Positions 37,701 through 46,313 of a stretch of 64,000 bases of DNA are shown one piece after another. Both the position numbers and the translations under genes were made by a program. How positions within the stretch are numbered: position 1 is the stretch's first letter; every line of letters begins with the position of its first letter. The notes beneath the pieces were generated by a model. It was not told the DNA's origin, made no database searches, and was given only the letters and a program-made list of their open reading frames with translations. The DNA is from Tenacibaculum soleae (lineage in GTDB: Bacteria > Bacteroidota > Bacteroidia > Flavobacteriales > Flavobacteriaceae): positions 186,001 to 250,000 of the forward strand of contig NZ_MAKX01000013.1 of the NCBI RefSeq assembly GCF_001693415.1, written 5' to 3'.

Positions 37701-40273
37701 AATCTTATGAAGTAAATGAAACCGCTACAGTTAAGTTCCCATCTTCACAAGGAGGAAGAGCATTAATTACAATTGAAAACGGAACCGAAGTATTAAATCA
37801 TTTTTGGGTAGCTACCACAGCAAAACAAACGGAATTTAAATTCCCAGTATTGGCAAATTACACACCCAATGTATTTGTAAATATCTCGTTATTACAAAAA
37901 CACAGTCAAACTGCAAACGATTTACCAATTCGTATGTACGGTTCTATACCAATGTTGGTAAACGATCCTGCAACGAAATTAGCACCTGAAATTGACTTAG
38001 CAGATGAGTTAAGACCTGAGTCAATAGCTAAAATTAAAGTAAAAGAGAAAAACGGAAAAGCAATGACCTATACAATTGCTTTGGTTGATGATGGATTATT
38101 AGATTTAACACGTTTTAAAACTCCAAACCCTTGGAATACCTTTTATGCGCGTCAATCATTAGGTGTAAAAACTTGGGATGTTTTTGATGATGTAATTGGC
38201 GCCTATGGCGGAAAAGTAAACCAGATATTAAGTATCGGGGGTGATGAAGCCGAAGCAGGAAGTAAAAATAAAAAAGCCAATCGTTTTAAACCGATGGTAA
38301 CCTATTTAGGACCGTTTAACTTAGCAAAAGGAGCTACAAAAGAGCATCAAATTAAAATACCTAAATATGTTGGTTCTGTACGAGCGATGGTGATAGCAAC
38401 GGATGCTAAAAATGATGCCTACGGTAGTGACGAAAAAACTGCTTTTGTACGTAAACCTGTGATGATTTTAGCATCATTACCACGAAAAATTACCCCACAA
38501 GAAACCGTAACTTTACCAGTAACTGTTTTTGCAATGTTACCTTCAGTAAAAAAGGTGAAAGTTACAGTACAACCAAATGAATCATTTACAATTGTGGGCG
38601 ATAAGACTCAAACTTTATCATTTAACCAACCAGATGAAAAGATGGCTTATTTCACCTTAAAAGTAAATGATTTTAAAGGAATAGGAAAAGTAAAAATTGA
38701 TGCCCTTTCTGGTCGCGAAAAAGCATCCTACGAAGTAGAAATAGATGTTTTAAATCCGAATCCTGTAACCACAGAGGTAAAAGATTTAGTATTAAAATCA
38801 AACGAGGCAAAGGAGCTTAATTTTACCACCTTTGGTACAAAAGGTACTAATACAGCAAGTATCGAATTATCTACATTGCCACCAATGAACTTTACCAAAC
38901 GTATGGGATATTTAATTCAATATCCACACGGTTGTGTAGAGCAAACAACCTCTAGTGCTTTTCCGCAGTTATATTTAGCAGAAATTTTTGAATTATCCGA
39001 AGAGAAAAAACAAGATATAGAGCGAAATATAAAAGCTACGATTCAGCGTTTATCTGATTTTCAAGTTTCAAATGGCGGATTGTCGTATTGGCAAGGAAAT
39101 GGAAGTGCTAATAGCTGGGGAACTTCATACGCAGGTCATTTTATGATAGAAGCAGCTAAAAAAGGATATGCTTTACCAATAGGATTTAAATCAAAATGGA
39201 TTGGTTACCAAAAACAGCAAGCACGTAATTGGCGTAATAATTCGTCATATTACAACAACGCTTTATCACAAGCATACAGACTCTATACATTAAGTTTGGC
39301 AAGCAGTGCAGATATTGCTTCGATGAATCGTTTACGAGAAACAAAAGGGATTTCTAACGAAGCAAAAATGCGATTGGCAAGTGCCTATGCGTTGATTGGT
39401 AAACAGTCAATTGCAAAAGGAATTTTAAATGGTTTAACGGCAAATGATTACAATAAACGACGTTATTCTAATTACGGATCTGAAACCCGTAATAAAGCCA
39501 TGGCATTAGCTACTTATACATTGTTAAAAGAGGAAACAAAAGCTATTAAATTAGCAAAAGAAATTGCTGAAAGTTTATCTAGCAATAAATGGATGAGCAC
39601 ACAAACAACAGCTTATAGTTTATTAGCGATGAGCAAATATGCGTTGCAAAACGGTGGTAGTACAGGAATTAAAGCGAGTTATACTTTAAATAAAAATTCT
39701 AAAAATATTGAAATATCAAAAGCATTGTATGCCGAAGATATTGAAGATATCACTAAAGAAAACACTTTTAAAATAGCGAATAAAAATAGCGGAGTACTTT
39801 ATGTACGTGTTTTTAACAAAGGAATTTTGCCTGTCGGAGAAGAAAAGGTATTTCAAAATAATTTAGAAACAACAATTATTTACAAAACAAAAGATGGCAA
39901 TCGTATAATACCAAGTAATTTATCGCAAGGAACCAATTTTGTGGCAGAAGTTACCGTAAAAAATACAACAAATGATAACGTAGAAAACGTGGCGTTAACA
40001 CAGTTTATTCCTTCAGGATGGGAAATTATAAATACTCGTTTTACTGATTTTGGAAATAATACAACATCATCTCAAGTAGATTTTACGGATATTCGGGATG
40101 CTAGTATTAGTAATTATTTTACACTTAAAAAGTATGAGAGCAAAACGTTTAGAGTGTTATTAAATGCCTCGTATTTAGGAACCTATTATTTGCCAGGAGT
40201 TCAAGTAGCGGCGATGTATGATAATGATTATATAGCTAGAACAAAAGGCGAATGGATTAAGGTAGTGAAGTAA
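34778..40273 (+). CDS. Alpha-2-macroglobulin family lipoprotein
   Basis: The protein is about 1831 residues long. It starts with a lipobox (FVANAC, Cys 20 from the chosen ATG), so it is anchored as a lipoprotein. MG-type beta domains follow, with MG2 features GYIYGERGVWRPGD near 605. The central body has YVGSVRAMV-type segments and a thioester-region motif reading PHGCVEQ (about residue 1385), with the Cys and Gln of the thioester conserved. Such proteins trap attacking proteases and are often encoded beside pbpC. Here the pbpC gene is about 19 kb downstream. The earlier ATG at 34742 lies upstream of the -7 element and was rejected. Confidence 0.93.
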   Translation: MKKNIKLIVLLILVFVANACKKNTELEKDINAYNEYIAVFPEKMVSVTSKLDFFLKKKINATVTNDVITIKPSVKGNVTLDNNVISFVPSEKLESNQEYKITLHLAKLYANIDPALKDFTINVKTKELLFNIALQAPKVYTKDWYFVEGVLTASDVIEKEKLAEIVRLAYKGKKAAIKFQTFENLASKVYFKIDSLQRFVDDENLKVSWSGGAIKSASKGTRELTITGKNNFKVLNVEVANTDKQRIEISFSDPIKKSQDLKGLIQFKNTQKRNFTYNIANNIVTVYPKSSFKNKVNIEIFKGIKNTENYKLKESFSKTLHFQQLKPSVSFIKSGTILPNSKNLKINFNAVNLKAVDVTVFKIYKDNVLQFLQSNNLSNQGNLRYVGRPEAKYTVNLTNQGVDLTKENAFAIDLAEILTIEDGAMYRVDFSFNQQYSNYSCDENINNSTIIYGKKEIDTKQYDNPNYYNNDYYYSYRWNERDNPCSTSYYYNKNKSTNILATNLGAIVKRGNNNAIFIAVTNLLTTEAVAGATVTLYNFQQQPIINATTNKDGIANFDGIKNAFFAVITKNKNTTYIKLNDGNALSMSKFDVSGSKLQKGIKGYIYGERGVWRPGDNLFLTFVLNDNANPIPDNHPIKFELLNPQGKIIERKVLFKNTNNVYAYAPKTKQDAVTGNWKLRVSVGGAVFNKTLKIETIKPNRLKIKLKTKADFIKADTPIEGNVDVKWLHGAIARNLKLDINGKFTQSKTVFENFKNYNFDDVTRRFGTEEFKVLKGNLDNEGKTNFSTKPRLDKKAPGMLKASFITKVYENGGDFSTDVFSKKVSTYKTYVGLLNATEQQSKNYLFTDEKYTFNVATVTENGVGVTNDLEVKVYKLSWRWWWSTTDNGLSSYDGTRYHQSYKTLQVKTNAKGKGSFDLKISENDWGRYLIKVIDKKSKHVTSNIAYFDWPSWYGKKKGSQDKTNATMLVFTTDKESYEVNETATVKFPSSQGGRALITIENGTEVLNHFWVATTAKQTEFKFPVLANYTPNVFVNISLLQKHSQTANDLPIRMYGSIPMLVNDPATKLAPEIDLADELRPESIAKIKVKEKNGKAMTYTIALVDDGLLDLTRFKTPNPWNTFYARQSLGVKTWDVFDDVIGAYGGKVNQILSIGGDEAEAGSKNKKANRFKPMVTYLGPFNLAKGATKEHQIKIPKYVGSVRAMVIATDAKNDAYGSDEKTAFVRKPVMILASLPRKITPQETVTLPVTVFAMLPSVKKVKVTVQPNESFTIVGDKTQTLSFNQPDEKMAYFTLKVNDFKGIGKVKIDALSGREKASYEVEIDVLNPNPVTTEVKDLVLKSNEAKELNFTTFGTKGTNTASIELSTLPPMNFTKRMGYLIQYPHGCVEQTTSSAFPQLYLAEIFELSEEKKQDIERNIKATIQRLSDFQVSNGGLSYWQGNGSANSWGTSYAGHFMIEAAKKGYALPIGFKSKWIGYQKQQARNWRNNSSYYNNALSQAYRLYTLSLASSADIASMNRLRETKGISNEAKMRLASAYALIGKQSIAKGILNGLTANDYNKRRYSNYGSETRNKAMALATYTLLKEETKAIKLAKEIAESLSSNKWMSTQTTAYSLLAMSKYALQNGGSTGIKASYTLNKNSKNIEISKALYAEDIEDITKENTFKIANKNSGVLYVRVFNKGILPVGEEKVFQNNLETTIIYKTKDGNRIIPSNLSQGTNFVAEVTVKNTTNDNVENVALTQFIPSGWEIINTRFTDFGNNTTSSQVDFTDIRDASISNYFTLKKYESKTFRVLLNASYLGTYYLPGVQVAAMYDNDYIARTKGEWIKVVK

Positions 40274-40286
40274 TTTTAATAGTCTT

Positions 40287-40321
40287 AAATAAGAAGTTCT
40301 TTAATATGAGGCTTCTTATTT
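40287..40321 (+). terminator. Hairpin terminator after the alpha-2-macroglobulin gene
   Basis: AATAAGAAG (40288-40296) pairs with CTTCTTATT (40312-40320), followed by a T-rich stretch. Confidence 0.55.
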
Positions 40322-40464
40322 TAAATTATATAGAAAAGTGTTTTTTTTATAAAAAGTATGTTGGTAGCGAAGCTATTATTGCAAACAATCCATCATTAAA
40401 AAGTAACAGTTCAGAAATTAAAAATATAATAAACGAATTTATTATCAGAATTTTGAATCGTTAA
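40306..40464 (+). CDS. Possible small ORF before the serine hydrolase
   Basis: A 52-codon open frame starts in the loop of the hairpin and ends in TAA directly against the serine hydrolase ATG. The product (MRLLILNYIEKCFFYKKY..., rich in Asn, Lys and Ile) matches nothing I know. The start inside a terminator and the lack of a promoter element upstream argue against it. It could be a remnant or chance. Confidence 0.15.
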   Translation: MRLLILNYIEKCFFYKKYVGSEAIIANNPSLKSNSSEIKNIINEFIIRILNR

Positions 40465-41517
40465 ATGCATATTGAAAAAATAAAAATGATGGTAAATAAA
40501 CAAATAAAACAATTTTTTAAAATAGTATTCATTATTGCAAGTATTTGTTCTTTGGCTTTTGTGCCTTGGGTTTTAGTAAAGGCATGGATAAAACCGTTAC
40601 CAAATACAGTTCAAGAGCAAGTAAACGAAGCTATTAATTATGGGTTAGACGGAATGATTGTTTATGTAGATGAAGCAGGAAAACCACCCGCGTTTTATAC
40701 TGGAGGTTGGAAAAATAGAGCAAATAAAATACCAGCGGATCATAAATCGTTATTTAATATTGGTAGTATAAGTAAGCTATATGTTGCTGTTGCTATCACT
40801 AAATTAGTAAAAAACAAACGATTATCTTTAGATAAAACTGTAGCTGATTATTTTCCAGAATTGGTAGGGAGAATTGAAAATGTAGAAAATATTACGATAC
40901 GATTATTAGTTCAGCATCGAAGTGGTATTCCTAATTATACTGAATATGGTTATTGGGAAAACCCAACAAAAACATATGAGAAAGCACTTGACTTAGTTTT
41001 AGATTTACCTGCCAACTTTAAACCTGATGAAGATTACGAATATTCAAACACCAATTATTTACTACTTAGAGTTCTTATTGATAAAGTGGTAGGTTATAGC
41101 CGTAATCAATATATTAAAGAAGAAATTTTAGAGCCACTTGATCTTAAAAATACATTTAGTTCGCATAGTGAAGTAAATTTAAATGATATAATGAGTGGTT
41201 ATTATGTTGGTTATGATGAAGACCAAAAAACAGCATATGACGGTATGTTTGCTACCGCAGAAGATGTAGGTGTTTTTTTACGAGCATTAAACGATGGTTC
41301 GGTATTTAAGGATGGAGAACAAGAAATATACACTTCTATTTACGAATATGAACATGGTGGTTTAGTTCCTGGTTATCAAAGTTTGGCAGAATATCATAAA
41401 GATATTGATACGGTTGTTGTTCAATTTATAAATACGACTGATTTTAGAGGGTATCAATGGAATTTATCACAAATTATAATTAATCGTATTGTAAAAATAT
41501 TAGAAAACAATAAATAA
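40465..41517 (+). CDS. Beta-lactamase-family serine hydrolase
   Basis: The 350-residue protein has an N-terminal signal anchor (about 17-40) and a class C/esterase-type fold with SxxK as SISK (101-104) and YxN as YSN (193-195). The catalytic domain faces the periplasm. It could be a D,D-peptidase or an esterase; the substrate is unknown. A GAATTTTG near-match to -7 (40448-40455) would place the transcript start near 40462. In that case translation may begin at the Met codons at 40486. It is translationally abutted to the next gene. Confidence 0.88.
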   Translation: MHIEKIKMMVNKQIKQFFKIVFIIASICSLAFVPWVLVKAWIKPLPNTVQEQVNEAINYGLDGMIVYVDEAGKPPAFYTGGWKNRANKIPADHKSLFNIGSISKLYVAVAITKLVKNKRLSLDKTVADYFPELVGRIENVENITIRLLVQHRSGIPNYTEYGYWENPTKTYEKALDLVLDLPANFKPDEDYEYSNTNYLLLRVLIDKVVGYSRNQYIKEEILEPLDLKNTFSSHSEVNLNDIMSGYYVGYDEDQKTAYDGMFATAEDVGVFLRALNDGSVFKDGEQEIYTSIYEYEHGGLVPGYQSLAEYHKDIDTVVVQFINTTDFRGYQWNLSQIIINRIVKILENNK

Positions 41518-42972
41518 TTGAAAACGGATAAAAATTGTACATCAAGTTTTACGATTTGTAAAGAATGTCAAGGGCAAGGTAAAAAAAGTAAAAGAGTGCG
41601 TAAAAATGTACAACTTGCTTATGAAGCGACATTGGATGCATATGAAAAATCCGATAAACAAAAAGTAGCCCCTATTCGCCCAAAGGCAGTACAACAGGCT
41701 TGTTTAAAATGTAATGGTTCAGGATTATTAGCGGTTGACAAATATCCTATAGCAGATATAGAGAATTATCCACATGTAGCTATAATTGGCGGAGGTATTG
41801 GTGGTGTAGCACTTGCTGTTGCGTGTTTGCATCGTAATATTCCGTTTACACTTTATGAACGTGATGCTAGTTTTAATTCTAGATCACAAGGTTACGGACT
41901 TACCTTGCAACAAGCTAGCAATGCTATTAAAGGGTTGGGTATTTTTAAACTGAAAGAAGGTGTTGTTTCAACAAAACATGTGGTTCATAATCCCGAAGGA
42001 AAAGTTATCGGAGAATGGGGGATGAGAAAATGGATAGATTCTAATGTTAAAAAAACTTCGAAACGAACAAATATACACATCGCCAGACAGTCTTTACGAT
42101 TTGAATTACTAGCACAATTAAGGGATACTAAATCTGTAAAATGGGGACATCAATTAATAAATTTTAAGGAATCTGAAGATGAATCAGTAACGTTGAGTTT
42201 TAAAGTTGATGGAGAAATTAAAAAAGAAAAAGCAGATTTGGTAGTAGGTGCAGACGGGATTAGAAGTACTGTTCGTAAACTTTTAATAGGTGATGATATT
42301 ACGCCATTACGTTATTTAGGTTGTATTGTGATATTAGGTATTTGTCCTTTAAAAGATATTAAAAATAGTGATAATTCTTTGTTAGATTCTGCTACTGTAT
42401 TTCAAACAGCGAATGGTAATGAACGTATTTATATGATGCCTTTTACATCAGATGCTGTTATGTGGCAACTAAGTTTTCCGATATCAGAACAAGCTGCAAA
42501 ACAATTAAGCGAAAAAGGACCTAAAGCACTTAAAGATGAAGCTTGTCGTAGAACTCCGTGGCACAATCCTATTCCACAAATTTTAGCAGCTACAGATGAA
42601 AGTAATATTTCAGGATATCCGGTGTATGATAGAGAATTATTAAAACCAGAGTTGTTATCCAAAGCAAAAAAAGTAACATTAATTGGTGATGCAGCACATC
42701 CTATGAGTCCGTTTAAAGGGCAAGGAGCTAATCAGGCTTTATTAGATGCCCTGGCCTTGGCTAGAGGAATATCTAAAGGATGTAGACCTTTATCAGAATG
42801 GAGAAAAATAGGAATAAGAGAAAGTGTATTAACTGATTTTGAAATAGAAATGATAACGCGTAGTGCATCAAAAGTACAAGGATCTGCAGAGGCTGTAAAA
42901 TTTTTACATTCTAAAGATGTGCTTCAAGAAATGAATGGCCCAAGACGACAATTTATAAATAAAAATACTTAG
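41518..42972 (+). CDS. FAD-dependent monooxygenase with N-terminal DnaJ-like zinc-finger pair
   Basis: The 484-residue protein begins with two CxxCxGxG motifs, CKECQGQG (14-21) and CLKCNGSG (62-69), as in the zinc-binding part of DnaJ. A PHBH-type flavin monooxygenase follows, with Rossmann IIGGGIGG (about 89-96), the GADGIRS motif and GDAAHPMSPFKGQGANQAL (about 390-410). The start codon is TTG, directly adjacent to the stop of the serine hydrolase, so translation is coupled. It would hydroxylate a small aromatic or similar molecule. The zinc pair suggests protein-protein contact. The combination is unusual in my reading. Confidence 0.85.
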   Translation: MKTDKNCTSSFTICKECQGQGKKSKRVRKNVQLAYEATLDAYEKSDKQKVAPIRPKAVQQACLKCNGSGLLAVDKYPIADIENYPHVAIIGGGIGGVALAVACLHRNIPFTLYERDASFNSRSQGYGLTLQQASNAIKGLGIFKLKEGVVSTKHVVHNPEGKVIGEWGMRKWIDSNVKKTSKRTNIHIARQSLRFELLAQLRDTKSVKWGHQLINFKESEDESVTLSFKVDGEIKKEKADLVVGADGIRSTVRKLLIGDDITPLRYLGCIVILGICPLKDIKNSDNSLLDSATVFQTANGNERIYMMPFTSDAVMWQLSFPISEQAAKQLSEKGPKALKDEACRRTPWHNPIPQILAATDESNISGYPVYDRELLKPELLSKAKKVTLIGDAAHPMSPFKGQGANQALLDALALARGISKGCRPLSEWRKIGIRESVLTDFEIEMITRSASKVQGSAEAVKFLHSKDVLQEMNGPRRQFINKNT

Positions 42973-43778
42973 GAAATAGAATTGATATAGCTAATTGTTT
43001 TGCTGTTAAATAAGGATGCCTTTTCTACATTAACTACATGACCACATTTTTTTAAAACTACTAAAGAAGCGTTTACATGTTTTTCAACCACATTTTTAAT
43101 AGCAGGTAAAAACAAGTGGTCTTCATCTCCCATAATATATAGCGTTGGTATTTTTAAATCTTTCATTCTAAATAATCGCAAAAGCGGATTAATTTCAGAA
43201 GTTAATTTAAACCAACGCAAAAACTCTTTTTGATAAAGTTTTTTAGCTTCGTTAACAAAAAGTAATCGCGATTTTTTATGATTTTTTTTAGGCATAATTA
43301 TAAAAGCAAAAAGCTTGTATAATAGCATATATGGCACTATTGATTTAAATAAGTTACCAACAAAAATTAAAAAACGAGAGCGTAAATTAAATTTAATAAT
43401 AGCACCTCCCATAATCATACTACTCACTAAACTTGGTTTCTTTTCAGCTAAGTTTCTAATTAAAATAGTACCCAAAGAAATACCAACAAAATGCGATTTT
43501 TTTATCTGTAAATAATCAATAACCTCTACAATATCGTCAGTAATAGCATCAAATGTGTATTTTTGATTAAATGGCGATTTTATAACTGATTTACTATCTC
43601 CATGACCGCGTAAATCAACAATTAAAACATTAAAATGTTTTTTAAAATCACGAAGTTGTTTGTACCAAATAGTGCTACTACCACCAGCACCATGTACAAA
43701 TGTTACCCATTGGGTAGAAACAGCATGTTTGTAAGAATAATAATTTAACAAATTATAGATGTTTATAAATCCGAGCAA
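42969..43778 (-). CDS. Alpha/beta hydrolase
   Basis: The 269-residue alpha/beta hydrolase has oxyanion region HGAGGS (29-34), nucleophile S101 in VGISLGT, acid in MGDEDHL (about 217) and His in CGHVVNVEKA (about 246). It is likely an esterase or C-C hydrolase. Its 3' end overlaps the convergent monooxygenase by 4 bases. It begins just upstream of the ten-gene operon's terminator and is not part of that operon. Confidence 0.88.
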   Translation of the reverse strand: MLGFINIYNLLNYYSYKHAVSTQWVTFVHGAGGSSTIWYKQLRDFKKHFNVLIVDLRGHGDSKSVIKSPFNQKYTFDAITDDIVEVIDYLQIKKSHFVGISLGTILIRNLAEKKPSLVSSMIMGGAIIKFNLRSRFLIFVGNLFKSIVPYMLLYKLFAFIIMPKKNHKKSRLLFVNEAKKLYQKEFLRWFKLTSEINPLLRLFRMKDLKIPTLYIMGDEDHLFLPAIKNVVEKHVNASLVVLKKCGHVVNVEKASLFNSKTISYINSIS

Positions 43779-43841
43779 AAATAATTAATTAAAAACTTAG
43801 AATCTTAGTTTAATGCCTTTTTAAAATAATTCTTTAAAATT

Positions 43842-43875
43842 GCAGTAAGAACCTGTGTTAAGGTTCTTACTGTAA
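43842..43875 (-). terminator. Terminator of the ten-gene operon
   Basis: CAGTAAGAACC (43843-43853) pairs perfectly with GGTTCTTACTG (43862-43872) across 8 bases. The U-run is imperfect. It follows the last gene of the operon. Confidence 0.65.
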
Positions 43876-43895
43876 TGAGTTATTATTAAGTTAAT

Positions 43896-44561
43896 TTATA
43901 TATTGAAAGTGATGATTGTATCAGCACGAATAATTTGTGTACTTCCAGGTATATAAGCAGGTTTTTGTTCAGAAAAAGTTGATTCGTCTTGCAATTCACT
44001 TTCTTTTACATTTTCACCAAAAGCATAATTTAAATTGTATTCATTTAATAAAACCTTTATCTCTGCAAATGTTCTTTTTATAAAGTTTCCATTAGTATCT
44101 TTTACCGTTGAATTTATAAAATCAGGTAAAAAACGTATAATTTGAGTATCAGAAGGAGGCACAGGCATAATATCAAACTGAATTTCGGCACTTGCGTTTA
44201 AATTCATATTGTATTTATTAGTATTCGTAGCATTTACAGGTGTTGCATACATTTTGGTGCGAAAAGCTTTTCCTTTATTTAAAACACTCGATGATTGTTG
44301 TGATAAGGATAATGATATTTTAGCTTTTGCCGTTGTTTTTGGAATTGTGTAAAAGGTAGGTTGATATCCAATTTCGCGGAGTAACTTTAAAGATGTTTCT
44401 GCATTATCAGGATCTGAATTATAAATTTCTAAGGTTTGCCTTAATGAGCCTTTGTCTAATGCGGCTTGTGCTTCACCAACACCCTCGCCAATAGAAGCTA
44501 TAAAATCTCCTAAAGGTGCAGCAAAAGCATCTTTTAAATAATCATTTGAATTGTTTGACAT
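43896..44561 (-). CDS. Operon gene 10: divergent module protein, 221 residues
   Basis: I do not recognise this protein, but it is a distant paralogue of others in the operon. The N-terminal helix reads APLGDFIASIGEGVGEAQAALD, which matches the shared helix in its AQxALD core. The strand motif is REIGYQPTFYT (about 85-95). The C-terminal core appears as NASAEIQFDIMPVPPSD (about 123-140), a weak match to the shared motif. It is followed by about 80 further residues. There is no signal peptide. It is the last gene, 4 bases after its neighbour. Confidence 0.75.
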   Translation of the reverse strand: MSNNSNDYLKDAFAAPLGDFIASIGEGVGEAQAALDKGSLRQTLEIYNSDPDNAETSLKLLREIGYQPTFYTIPKTTAKAKISLSLSQQSSSVLNKGKAFRTKMYATPVNATNTNKYNMNLNASAEIQFDIMPVPPSDTQIIRFLPDFINSTVKDTNGNFIKRTFAEIKVLLNEYNLNYAFGENVKESELQDESTFSEQKPAYIPGSTQIIRADTIITFNI

Positions 44562-44565
44562 GTTT

Positions 44566-46311
44566 TTAGTTTTTTAATGGTTTAGCAAAAATTACAATTA
44601 CTTCTTGTCCTTGAATTATTTCCGACCCTACTTCTGGTATTTGTTTAATTGCTTGTCCTTCTATAAATTTAGGATTATCTGTTGGCTGGTAAACCACATC
44701 TAATTTTAGCCCATAATTTGTGATGATTTTTCTTGCAGCTGTTTCTGTAAGCCCTATAATATTCGGAACCGTATTTTTTGATTTTATACTGGTTGTATTC
44801 GGAACAATATCAATACTTATATCACTAATTGCAGCGGCATTAATATCTTTCGCAGATTCAAAATCAACCAAACCAAATAAAGTGCCTTGAGGTCCTTTTT
44901 CTACCGTAGCTTTTAAGTTTAATGAAATGTTTGCCATTTTGAATCTAGAGTTGTCCATTTCTGCATCAGCAATTGCAATATCATTTATAATACTACTATA
45001 TACTTTTTTAGCATCTAATTTATTCGGATTCTCAGCATCAACATAACTTTGTATTTCGGTTACTTTGGTTTCTAGTTTAGAAATTTCAATTTCTTTTACC
45101 GCTGTGTTTTGAGTAAGTGTAGCTATTTCATTGTTTTTTTCAGAAACAAGTTGTTGTGATATTTTTACTTTTTCAACTAAATCATCAATAGAGTTTTGTT
45201 GTGTTTGTAAATCGTTTTTTGTTTTTTTAACTTCTAAAAAAATCGATTGTTTTTCTTTTATAAGTTCATTTTGAGTTTTTTGTAAATCCTTAATAGTGTT
45301 TGTTTTTTCTAATAGGACTTTTTTAAGTTTATCAGTTTTAGAAGTATCATTTTTTAATATTGATATTTCTTTTTTTAACATTTCTATTTCTTGACTTTTC
45401 TCAGTTAAATTGTATTGTATTATCGCTGTTTTTTCTTCGTAATTAGCAACTAATTTTTCTAATTCTTTAACACGAATAGTAAGTTCATCTTTAGTTACTT
45501 CAGAAGATTTTAAAATTTCAATTTCTTCTTGTAAATCAATCAATTTTTCGTTTTGGTTATTTAATTTTTTTAAAAGAGATTCAATTTCATTGGTTTTATC
45601 CTCTAACGTTTTTATTAGTAGCTTAACTTCTTGAGAAGTATCACCTTTATGAGCGTTATTTAGCTGTTCTTTTAAATCTGCAATTTCATTAAGACTATTA
45701 TCTAAAGATTGCTTTAATAATGACTCAGTTTCTTCATGTTCATTTAAATGTTCGTGAAGTTTTTTAAGTTGACTATCATGTTTTTCATTAACCTTTTTAA
45801 GGTCGATTTCTTGCTGCTTTGTTAAGGTGTTTAGTTTTCTGTTTTCTTCTTCTAATATTAAAAAATCTTTTTGAAAACCATATAAATAAATAGGAGAGGC
45901 AATAATTATTGAATTATTTTTTTTGATAAATAAAGATTCATCTAAAAGCCAAAGTTTCTGAAAATCAATAGCGATTTGTAAATTATCCTCATCAAAGAAG
46001 ATAGTAGGAGCTTCAGAAATAATTAAAGTTTTTTTCTGGTTAGATTTTACAATTCTAAACATTGGTAAACTTCCTTCGCTCATGCAATCTCGTACAAGTC
46101 TAGTAATCAATTCCTCTTTAGCAAGTCGAACAGGAATTTCATATGTATGAGATAATAATCCTTTTTTTGTTTCAATCCTCGTAACAAGTTTTCTCCAAGT
46201 TTTGTTTTCAATATCTAAAAACTCTATATCTAAAGTATAAGCTTTTAAAGCAGTATTATTAGCTGCTATTAAGTCGCATTTAAAAAGTAAAGAGCGGTAT
46301 TTTGTAGCCAT
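44566..46311 (-). CDS. Operon gene 9: coiled-coil and PASTA-domain protein, 581 residues
   Basis: This gene has an N-terminal beta-rich domain (1-145) and a long coiled coil (about 148-425). A module-like segment follows (about 438-504, IINDIAIADAEMD then MANISLNLKATVEKG), and then one PASTA-like domain (514-577, VPNIIGLTETAARKII and GSEIIQGQEVIVIF). PASTA domains usually bind peptidoglycan fragments outside the membrane. Here no signal peptide or membrane anchor is visible. It is 2-4 bases from both neighbours in the operon. Confidence 0.82.
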   Translation of the reverse strand: MATKYRSLLFKCDLIAANNTALKAYTLDIEFLDIENKTWRKLVTRIETKKGLLSHTYEIPVRLAKEELITRLVRDCMSEGSLPMFRIVKSNQKKTLIISEAPTIFFDEDNLQIAIDFQKLWLLDESLFIKKNNSIIIASPIYLYGFQKDFLILEEENRKLNTLTKQQEIDLKKVNEKHDSQLKKLHEHLNEHEETESLLKQSLDNSLNEIADLKEQLNNAHKGDTSQEVKLLIKTLEDKTNEIESLLKKLNNQNEKLIDLQEEIEILKSSEVTKDELTIRVKELEKLVANYEEKTAIIQYNLTEKSQEIEMLKKEISILKNDTSKTDKLKKVLLEKTNTIKDLQKTQNELIKEKQSIFLEVKKTKNDLQTQQNSIDDLVEKVKISQQLVSEKNNEIATLTQNTAVKEIEISKLETKVTEIQSYVDAENPNKLDAKKVYSSIINDIAIADAEMDNSRFKMANISLNLKATVEKGPQGTLFGLVDFESAKDINAAAISDISIDIVPNTTSIKSKNTVPNIIGLTETAARKIITNYGLKLDVVYQPTDNPKFIEGQAIKQIPEVGSEIIQGQEVIVIFAKPLKN

Positions 46312-46313
46312 AA

